Shown here piece after piece: positions 56,661 through 64,000 of a stretch of DNA of 64,000 nt; position 1 is the stretch's first letter; each line of letters starts with the position of its first letter. The position numbers were made by a program, and so were the translations under genes. The DNA is from Dipteris shenzhenensis (lineage: Eukaryota; Polypodiophyta; Polypodiopsida; Gleicheniales), in the NCBI GenBank assembly GCA_047967505.1, contig CM106539.1, one strand, 5' to 3'. The notes under the pieces were generated by a model. It saw only the letters and a program-made list of their open reading frames with translations. It did no database searches and was not told the DNA's origin.

Positions 56661-57409
56661 GTATCATCATAGATGCACGCGTAATTCATGGCCTCTTGCA
56701 AAGTGGTACACTTGTTGTTCTTGATTTGTAACTTGTACGAGTCAGGCAAACCATCCATAAAGAAACCTAACAAGGTCACTGGATCTATCTTTGTAGCTCT
56801 GGTCTGCAAATTCCAAAACCTCTGAAGATAACCCTCAAAAGTCAGATTCAGTGTGGACATATCGAGAGCTTTGAGCTTGCCTACGATATCGTAATCTTCC
56901 TCCTTCAGAAACTCTTTCCTGAAGACCCCTTCGAATTCTATCCATGTTGTAGCCTTGGGTCAGAGTTCCTTCCACCACAATAAAGTCTTTTCTAACATAA
57001 ATCCTACTGCAAGCTATATTTTCTTGTCATCCGGGTAAGGGTGAAACTGGAAGTGTACTTGCCACTTGTGCAACCAAGTGTTAACAACCTCCTTAGTACG
57101 AGACTTCTGATCTTCTGGAAAAGGATCGGGAGTGATGTTCAGACCGAACACTGAAGCCATGGCATCCATATGCGTGAGGGCCTGAACAGTGCTAGTCAAA
57201 AGTGTGAGTGTAGTCTCAATCCCTTGGAGTTGCTGTGTCAACCCCTTTGGATTCGTGTTAACTTGCTCAAACTTTTCATCAAGAGCAATGGTGAATTCAC
57301 TGAAGGCTGTCTTCGTAAGCAGATCATCGTAGAGACCCTGGTCATCCTCTGCATGGTAGTTCATATTGTGGTCTCCCATCGCAAGCTCAGGGTCTACAGA
57401 ATCAGCCAT
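56661..57409 (-). pseudogene. gypsy-3 gag
   Basis: ATG 57409 opens MADSVDPELAMGDHNMNYHA, an acidic start, then a predicted coiled region (ALDEKFEQVNTNPKGLTQQL) and DPFPEDQKSRTKEVVNTWLH with KWQVHFQFHPYPDDKKI. After a stop at about 57014 come pieces of the Retrotrans_gag core (WWKE near 56955) and, at 56860-56670, STLNLTFEGYLQRFWNLQTR and FFMDGLPDSYKLQI, NYACIYDD. Confidence 0.85.
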
Positions 57410-58233
57410 AACTGAATCGGATCTGATGAGAAAATAGGCTAGAGAAGAGAAGCAAGCAGGTGGCCTCGGAGCTAGGAGGTAGAACCGAAGTGAAAGCTGG
57501 CCAGGAAGGAGGCGATAAAAGAAGAGAAAGCTGGTCGATGGAGAAGGTAAGCTGGCTGTGTTGAGCTGATGCAACAGCTCGAATTCTTGGACGTGGGATT
57601 CCGCTCCTGGTTATCCGTACGAAGTGTTGCAGCAGGCCGTACATGTAGTCTGGCTCCCGTGCGTGAAGATGTAGAGGGGCTGGGATGCTGCGCAATTTAT
57701 AGGCTATGGGAGAATGCAAATCGGCCGAACTAATAGCGGGAGAGCAGGCTTTTAGTAAAACCCTGCTTTTCCAAAAGCTCACCCCCCAAAAACAGAAGGA
57801 TAGTGCTTTTTTAAGCCTCCAGGCCTCCTCGAAAAGCAACTGGCCTAGATTGCGATCTAGCCCTATCCTGCTGCACACCTTCTTGCGGTCCCCTTCTACG
57901 TGCCATCACAACCCTTGAGCAGCTAGCTGACGCGTGGGATCCCCTTTGGTTCGCCCCAGCAGTGCGCTCTCTCCTGACTCCCTTCTAACGCCTCTACCTA
58001 GACCTCACTACTTCCTCCTAACTACACCTCTCTCCCTCTCTCTCAACTTGTCACTTCTTGCAACGAAATGACCCTGCACTCTCTCTCTCTCCTTCTATCC
58101 CAATCTAATACCACTTCCCTTAATCGATGAACCAGCAGACACTTGCAGGGTTTGAGTACGAATTTCGAAATTAGGGCATACCTGGAGAAAAAAACGGCCA
58201 AAATTCTCGCAACCTGAAGTTCCTACCTCAGGA
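57410..58233 (-). other. gypsy-3 leader
   Basis: About 0.8 kb between primer site and gag. It has CT-rich blocks near 58025-58095. A 158-codon minus frame at 57402-57878 overlaps it but has no recognisable motif. Confidence 0.5.
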
Positions 58234-58249
58234 GTTGGCTCTGATACCA
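58234..58249 (-). promoter_or_regulatory. gypsy-3 primer binding site
   Basis: Minus strand TGGTATCAGAGCCAAC, two bases from the LTR end. A tRNA-iMet-type primer site. Confidence 0.92.
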
Positions 58250-58251
58250 AC

Positions 58252-58782
58252 TGACACGACCCCAACACTCCTAAAACCTTTGATCTGCAAGCAAACACAA
58301 GAACACACCAAACATGAGGAAACTGTGTAGGTTGCTCACCACCCAACCATGACATCTACGGGATGCGATCCCGAATCAGGAGATGTCCCCTCCGAGCCAC
58401 GAGCTGACCTATTGGCACGAACTCCCAACTAGATCCTAACCAGCCTAGTGTCCCATACCACCAGGTGGCGCTATGAAGCCTGGGATCTGCTGTTGGGCCT
58501 TGAGCTACGCTATGATGCAGGTGCGCGTCCGCGACTCCATCCAGGATCAGACCTAGCACCTGGGAACGAGACTTGCTCCCATCGGCTCTCTGAGAACTGA
58601 ACCCTTAGGCCCTTTATATAGACTCGGAACTCAAGCACCAAAAATAGCGAAGACCTCTAATTGGTTCGTACCCTTGCCACTCAACCCGAGAATCAAGCCT
58701 GCCTAGCTCTAAGCCTCCCCAGGCTACCTAAGCTAGTCTTGTGCACCCAGTACACGTCAGATACCAATTTGTGCACATGACA
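58252..58782 (-). repeat. gypsy-3 5' LTR (531 bp)
   Basis: Its ends form the inverted repeat TGTCA...TGACA. The outer 118 bp is repeated at 52829-52943. TTTATATAG near 58612-58620 (plus) is AT-rich and could be part of the promoter. Confidence 0.88.
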
Positions 58783-60369
58783 TTCCTCCAGCAGCCAGCT
58801 TTCCCCATACAGATCCTGTCCGTGCTATCTCAGCCCCTGTAGGACTCTACTCTCAGAAAGAGCCCCTATTTTCTCAATTCTATGGCCCTATCCTCTTTAG
58901 AAGGTTGCTGGAAGGCTTCTCCACTCAAGATATGTTGAATTGAGGATTGGATGGTGAAGTCTGCAAGTTTTCACTCAGTTTGGCTTAGTTCTGTTCATAT
59001 TTCCGCAACACCTCTCTTCTTTTGTATGTAGAAGCTCTATAATGGCTGTAGATGGTGCTTTTATGTGACTGTTTTGAAGACAACAGAGTATTACACTATA
59101 CTCTGGAATTTTATCCTCAGATTGGTGGAAAAGGGCTCAGTTGTTTGTGCCCCACGTTCAAGAATGTACTCAGATTATTTTTAGTTGAAGGAAGCTATCT
59201 TCTTCAGTGTTGGCTGAGCCAAGAAGCGTTTGACCTGGGAAATCTTTTTTTCCAGAGATCCTGTCTTTCAGATATGGTCGTGTGAACTTTTCTGAGTTCA
59301 CACAACACAAGATTGAGTAAATAAATAAGAGTAAATAATAATCCTTAAATCACTGAATTTTGTAAGAGGGTTTCTACCCTCACATATGGAAGTGGGTGAT
59401 GACTAACGATGGAGGTGGGTGACACTCTTCTAACCTTCTATGCCTCACATCGCTTACAAAAGTAGCCTTTATTATGTTAAGGTCTTTTATGTTTAAAGTC
59501 AATCCCTACCAAATCTTTGAAAAACAGATTTGGCTGCATATTCCTCTTTTGTTGCTCCCGCTGTTTTCAGCATCAATGAATCTTTGACAATCTGATCAGC
59601 TATAGAAAGATAGCTCTTTGACAGGAATGGGTGGTGGAAATGGAAGGACTTCGTCATAAATGACTCGAAGAGAGTTTTTCCATTGGACTTTGTGCGTAGT
59701 GTTGTTGTAGGTAACTCAATGAGTGGAAGATATCTCTACCACATGGTTTGTTGACCATGTAGATAATGTTTTGACCAAATGCAATGAATTGCTATTGGTG
59801 GCCTTTTTTCAACCCTCAGATTATTGGTGAAAAGTGAAAGAAACTGCAATGTCTTTTCAAGTCATCAAACATGGCTTGCCAATAATCATGTGCACATTTG
59901 CTATCCTTGTCGAAAACTATGGAACATGGTTTTCCATTATCAACAGATAGGCACCTAAGGAAAAGCAACTTAAGACGTCTGTTCACTACTTTTTGCAGCA
60001 GTACAGTATGAGATCATGCAAGCCAGGCTTATCTTTTACATTGAATAGGCCTTTAGTGGTTCGCTTCTTTGTTGGTTGTTTCTGTTTTGGCTGTGTAAAA
60101 TGCAGGCTTGATGTTTTATGTTCTCAATCTGCTACGTCTGCGCTTAGGATTGTAATGATTATGATTAGCTTCGGTGGCCTTTTCTTGTGCTGACCTGCCA
60201 TAAAATTACTTTTTAATCAACTGCAATAAGCGTATATTGTGGATGTATTGAAATCATCACTTTTGCAGTCGCATAGATCATCATTGACGCTCAAGACAGG
60301 TGTGGAGTTGCTTTGCTGCTTATAATGTACTATGTTATGACGTTTTTATGTGCATGGTCTTTGGTGCAG
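58783..60369. other. right part of intron 1, unassigned
   Basis: No transposon domain or gene recognised. The last bases before exon 2 are T-rich (GTTTTTATGTGCATGG) and end in TTTGGTGCAG, a plausible acceptor. Confidence 0.5.
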
Positions 60370-60516
60370 GGATTGGTTACGATTTTGAACCGAGTCGGAC
60401 AAGGAAAAAAAGCGTTTGAATTGATTGAAACAGCTTTGAACAGGGCTCTTATTGAAAACAAAGATGTTGAAGGCAGAAACCTAAGAATGCTTCTTGGTCA
60501 ATTTTATACTCGGAAG
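60370..60516 (+). CDS. SG1: SLOW GREEN 1-like chloroplast TPR protein, exon 2
   Basis: This 147-bp exon (49 codons, phase 0 at both ends) lies between TTTGGTGCAG and GGAAGGTGAGT, a strong donor. It reads GLVTILNRVGQGKKAFELIE then TALNRALIENKDVEGRNLRM, LLGQFYTRK, two helix pairs of TPR type. This continues exon 1 (RPLSARVLQ) in the way SLOW GREEN 1 proteins do. Later TPR repeats expected in the family are not found before 64000, so the gene runs past the window. Its isolation among repeats, clean splice signals and frame agreement support it. Confidence 0.8.
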
Positions 60517-61210
60517 GTGAGTTGCAAAACAGGAGTGATAGAGGTTCGATAAGAACAGTGCTTCTTTTTTCTCTTATCTAGTACATTTCACTGTCACTTT
60601 CCTTTGCTTTTGTTCCAATATCATGTCAGACTCTAGGATGGGTGTGATAAGCGTTAGTGTATTGCTTGTGATGCTCATTAGAAAGAATATTGATTCCCCT
60701 GGGGACTTTGACCTTCGACTTCAGGATGGGTGTGGATGTATCACTTGTGATGTGTCATTAGAAAGAGTATTGATTAATCACCCTAGGGACTTTGACCTTT
60801 ACATATATTGGAATCAAACTGAAGAACAAAAATTGGTGAAACAAAAAGGGAAAGAGAGGTACGTCAGGACTGTATAAGGAAAACTCATGAGACTATTCAC
60901 ATAGGGAGTTGGACATACATGATCAATGAGTCGGGAGAAATGGATGAGCAAGAGACATGAATTGAGAGAATCAGATGGGCCAGACACCTCCATATATACA
61001 TAGGTCTTTGTAATGGGTTTTTGTTAGCACTCTAGACGTGAAGGGCAGACTCAGTTATGACAAAGGCTAGCACCTAAGGAGAAGGCTAATAAAAAGGTAG
61101 CTCTTTGCTCAAGCTATCACTACATGTCAATACTATTGATTTAATATTGGTCTCTTCCAAATGAGCAATTTTAAGCCAAAAATGCTTACAAGCTAGCTAG
61201 TAGGGAAACA
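60517..61210 (+). other. start of second intron, with 88-bp tandem duplication
   Basis: Begins GTGAGTTGCAAAAC. Units 60635-60722 and 60723-60799 share AGGATGGGTGTG, TCATTAGAAAGA.TATTGATT and GGGGACTTTGACCTT-like ends. Nothing else is recognised. Confidence 0.6.
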
Positions 61211-61277
61211 TGTTACGAAGTCAAGAGAGTGCACAAAGGAAAGGAGATCACACAATGTGGGAATGGAGAGATGGAAG

Positions 61278-61735
61278 TGTGAAAGATTATTCTACCTCTA
61301 CAAGCACATATGCAAAGAAACCATTAACAAGAAGAACTCGACGTGAAGAAGAAAAACACTTTATTGTCAGACCGAAGTCTCATTACAACCATCTTGAGTC
61401 CTCCTCATCCCTACAGGGCTTGTTGGAGGACGATGAGCTACATACCTTCCACACACACACCTACAATTATTATCTACTGAGCTTCTACACTGAATACAAA
61501 GCATCGAACCATAATAACGTTGGAGTGGATCCGCATAGTCTGCTGCCAACCGAGAGATTCCAGGACAGGAGCTGAGCTTAGTGATGAGCTCTACTCTTAG
61601 AGAATTGCACCATCTCCAAAGTGAGCAGAAATTACGGGTGTTGCCAGCTTCATGTACACTTCAAGACCGCCACGTAGTGTCCATGCAAAGAGTCGATCAC
61701 ACCCATGCTCACGTGAGGTTTGCTCTCCTCCAACA
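61278..61735 (-). repeat. E6 3' LTR (458 bp)
   Basis: Direct repeat of 62507-62964, same length. TG...CA ends, followed by a polypurine tract. Confidence 0.92.
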
Positions 61736-62039
61736 CCCCCCTCAAACCAAACGCTGGGAAGGTGACCATGAGATGAAAAATGATTCACCATAACAGGAAT
61801 GCACAAACAAAGTGCTTCTCAGACAAAGGTGACATGAAATGAACCAAAAATGCGCCGCCCCCCCCCCCCCCCCCCTTACGAAAACACAGATGAAGGAGTA
61901 GGGGTCAACTGGTTCAAAAACAGAACATCGTTCATGATAAAAAAACTGAGATCTTAAAAACAACTTCAACATAGTCGATGCTTGGAAACCTTGTGAAGTC
62001 CCCCTTATTTTGATGTGATTTTGAAGACAAACTTTAGAA

Positions 62040-62400
62040 GGCCCAGTCATCATCAATGTCTGAGCTTGGATCGTCGACACAGAGATTCGCTCTATGCACA
62101 GTCTCTTTCTTCACTTTCTCCTTGGAAGCTTCATCATCTCATTTCTTGAAGTAGAAGCCATCAGTGTGACCTGATCTCTTACAGTAATCACAGTTTAGTT
62201 GCCTCCGATCACCCTTGTTTGCTCCCTTCCTTTTATCAATTGTAGCATATACATGTAATTCCTCTTCTGTGTTGGAAACTTGACGACGCTGTTCATCTAG
62301 TAGGGTGGCGATCATCTCATGGAGTGAGATAGTTGCGTTAACTCGAAGTATTTTAACCATATCATTATACGTTGGAGGGAGGATCGATAGTAGAACAGCT
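62040..62400 (-). pseudogene. E6 gag remnant
   Basis: The minus frame 62360-62139 reads LRVNATISLHEMIATLLDEQ, RRQVSNTEEELHVYATIDKR and a knuckle CDYCKRSGHTDGFYFKK whose last Cys is Tyr. The end is acidic (near 62040-62090, SDIDDDWAF-like, in a continuing frame). The gag N-terminal half is missing. The remaining helix-knuckle-acidic tail is the same layout as E2 and copia-3. Confidence 0.78.
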
Positions 62401-62490
62401 TTGGAATCATCGTCATCACATACAATTCAAATGCTCACCCAGAGTACTTAGCTTCGTTGATTCTCTCTTAGTCTCCATTCCTAGATCCGG

Positions 62491-62504
62491 TGGCTTTGAT
62501 ACCA
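62491..62504 (-). promoter_or_regulatory. E6 primer binding site
   Basis: Minus strand TGGTATCAAAGCCA, two bases from the LTR. Close to the tRNA-iMet primer consensus. Confidence 0.88.
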
Positions 62505-62506
62505 AC

Positions 62507-62964
62507 TGTGAAAGATTATTCTACCTCTACAAGCGCATATGCAAAGAAAGCATTAACAAGAAGAACTTGACGTGAAGAAGAAAAACACTTTATTGTCAGA
62601 CCGAAGTCTCATTACAACCATCTTGAGTCCTCCTCATCCCTACGGGGCTTGTTGGAGGACGATGAGCTACACACCTTCCACACACACACCTACAATTATT
62701 ATCTAATGAGCTTCTTCACCGAATACAAAGCATCGAACCATAATAACGCTGGAGTAGATCCGCATAGTTTGCTGCCAACCGAGAGATTCTAGGAGAGGAG
62801 CTTAGCTCAGTGATGAGCTCTACTCTCAGAGAATTGCACCATCTCCAAAGTGAGCAGAAATTACGGGTGTTGCCAGCTTCATGCACACTTCAAGACCGCC
62901 ACGTAGTGTCCATGTAAAGAGTTGATCACACCCATGCTCACGTGAGGTTTGCTCTCCTCCAACA
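62507..62964 (-). repeat. E6 5' LTR (458 bp)
   Basis: Direct repeat of 61278-61735, ending CCAACA before the target duplication AGAAG. Confidence 0.92.
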
Positions 62965-63181
62965 AGAAGATCACTCAAGATAGGAGCCAACACTTAAGGA
63001 TGGTTTAGCTATCAGCCTTCATAACATGGAAGGCTAGGAATGATCCACACCATACAAGGGGGGTGACCACCCGATATTTAGAATCAAGTCCCTTTCCAAA
63101 TCCTTTTTATGATGTATACCAACCAATCAAGCTGATGTAGATTTAAACCCCTTTAGTGACCTAGATGTACTAATCTCAACA

Positions 63182-64000
63182 CTCCCCCTCAATATGAAGG
63201 TAGAGTGTTGCACGGACATCAGGTGCTAAAAGATGGAAAAAGCCTTTATCAGTAACATGCTTTATTACAAGGTTTTGGATTATTGCGGAGACATGGTATT
63301 AACTCCATAATGAGGGTAGTGTATTGATTACAATGTGAGTCTATGTTGTTGCTTCACCTTCTTGAAATTATTATGCATTGCACTTTGGTCATTCTCACAC
63401 AATGACCAACAAGTCTGTCATCCTCGCTGAAGTAATATGTGTTGGCTTAGGGTTGGTCACCTCCCACACCTGTGAGCCCCCATATGAGGAGTGCATTGGG
63501 GGGCTGGACCATAGAATGATAGGATGGGACATGGGGCTGCCAGGTGGGCAGCACATGGACTGCCATGTGGGCAGAGAGAGGCCAATTGTGTGGCAGAGGA
63601 GATCCCCTATTTGAGGGCAGATCTGGCAGAGAAGGTTCCAGAGGCTGTCCATACTTGGAGAGGACAGAATTGCACAGGAAACTAGCAAGCAAGGGCTGCG
63701 TGGCCAGCTGCGTATGGATCAGTACGGAGCTGACACGTGGCTGTATACTAGGGCTGAAGAGAGGCGGAATCTGTAAGAAACAAAGGCACAGCAAGAGTCA
63801 GCTCTATGGTAGGGTTTTTGGGCAGGATAGGGGCACAAGTAGGCCCCCAACAGCCTGGGCTAGTGGCTGGATGCCACGTGGCCAGCAGGGCAGCAAGAAC
63901 CTGCAAGAGAGGACCCTCCCTCTCCAGTCTGCTGGTAGGGAGACTTGAGTACACTGGCAGGAACTAGCCAGTTAGCTATTTTGGGGGCAATCAGCCCCTA
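63182..64000 (-). mobile_element. family M copy 3 interior, no coding domain seen
   Basis: Follows the family M LTR and its polypurine tract. 63380-63430 resembles the interior of copy 1 (6100-6140). The part after 63450 is GC-richer, with overlapping frames on both strands and no recognisable motif. The element leaves the window. Confidence 0.45.

Larger units (their letters stand above)
52829..58782 (-). mobile_element. Ty3/gypsy chromovirus, rearranged (gypsy-3)
   Basis: A nearly full-length minus-strand gypsy element. Full 5' LTR 58252-58782; primer site 58234-58249; gag from ATG 57409; RT, RNase H, integrase parts and chromodomain; polypurine tract (plus CTTCCCCTCCTCTAAG at about 52946-52961). 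The 3' LTR is cut to 115 bp (52829-52943). Two rearrangements are internal: about 56125-56660 is inverted, and the integrase core is replaced by a LINE fragment (about 53690-54050). Confidence 0.9.
43344..60369 (+). other. first intron of the SG1-like gene (17,026 bp)
   Basis: Begins GTGATTTTCTC and ends TTTGGTGCAG. Joining exon 1 and exon 2 across it keeps the frame (phase 0) and continues the TPR fold. The intron contains LINE, copia and gypsy remnants listed separately. Introns of this size caused by transposon accumulation are known from gymnosperms. Confidence 0.75.
61278..62964 (-). mobile_element. complete gag-only LTR retrotransposon E6 (1,687 bp)
   Basis: LTRs 61278-61735 and 62507-62964 are both 458 bp, start TGTGAAAG, end CCAACA, and differ at about 19 positions by eye (about 4%). 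A primer site lies at 62491-62504 and a polypurine tract next to the left LTR (plus CCCCCCTCAAACC, 61736-61748). The flanks GGAAG (61273-61277) and AGAAG (62965-62969) are a target duplication with one mismatch. The 770-bp interior has only a gag zinc-knuckle fragment. Confidence 0.9.
61211..63181 (-). repeat. family M copy 3 LTR, interrupted by element E6
   Basis: LTR parts 61211-61277 (TGTTACGAAGTCAAGAGAG) and 62970-63181 (ends AATCTCAACA) flank E6. A polypurine tract (plus CTCCCCCTCAA, 63182-63192) follows. It resembles the LTR starts at 5729, 7691 and 23559. Without E6 the LTR is about 280 bp. Confidence 0.65.

Noticed and set aside
56014-56724. 236-residue plus-strand frame that looks like an independent gene
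   Set aside because: It contains a gypsy gag knuckle and protease start and is better explained as an inverted segment of gypsy-3.
59052-60193. Short frames in the last part of intron 1 as possible extra exons
   Set aside because: No TPR-like sequence, and exon 1 to exon 2 already joins in phase without a gap in the family's fold.
63378-63954. Overlapping frames of 97-134 residues on both strands near the right edge
   Set aside because: GC-rich stretch with open frames on both strands and no motif; most likely non-coding interior of family M copy 3.

Overview
The window looks like nuclear DNA from a plant with a very large, repeat-swollen genome. A gymnosperm, most likely a conifer, is my best guess. 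It rests on the one cellular gene, a plant chloroplast protein whose first intron is about 17 kb and stuffed with decayed transposons, and on the abundance of old, nested, frameshifted Ty1/copia and Ty3/gypsy LTR retrotransposons, LINE pieces and long microsatellites. Other large-genome land plants are not excluded.

Layout. 1-3995: 5' part of a minus-strand copia element (RT start, integrase, protease, gag, tRNA-Met primer site, LTR), running off the left edge. 4-11 kb: remnants of an LTR family called here family M, and a complete 2.64-kb gag-only LTR element (8228-10871) with a perfect 5-bp target duplication. 11-16.4 kb: two 2-kb direct repeats around a truncated copia LTR. 16.4-20.3 kb: a second gag-only LTR element, part of which is tandemly duplicated together with a compound microsatellite. 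20.5-34.1 kb: an old copia element whose gag (left) and pol (right) are separated by about 10 kb of other insertions, including a 334-bp tandem duplication, a tRNA-type SINE, a 1.1-kb AT-rich microsatellite and an LTR fragment. 34.1-40.8 kb: a gypsy chromovirus with both LTRs but no integrase core, preceded by the tail of a second copy sharing its LTR.

41.5-64 kb: the only convincing cellular gene, a SLOW GREEN 1-like chloroplast TPR protein on the plus strand. Exon 1 is 42318-43343 and exon 2 is 60370-60516. They join in phase 0 across a 17,026-bp intron; the gene continues past the right edge. The intron holds LINE fragments in both orientations, a copia gag fragment, a gypsy gag-pol fragment, a copia LTR with gag remnants, and a nearly full-length gypsy chromovirus (52829-58782). 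In that gypsy a gag/protease segment is inverted and the integrase core is replaced by a LINE zinc-finger fragment. The second intron contains a complete 1.69-kb gag-only LTR element (61278-62964) nested in a family M LTR.

Nothing here forms a multi-gene pathway. The recurring theme is small LTR elements that keep only a gag zinc-knuckle protein, found as at least three independent families, plus repeat-driven rearrangements of larger elements. All reading is by eye; boundaries without a motif are approximate.
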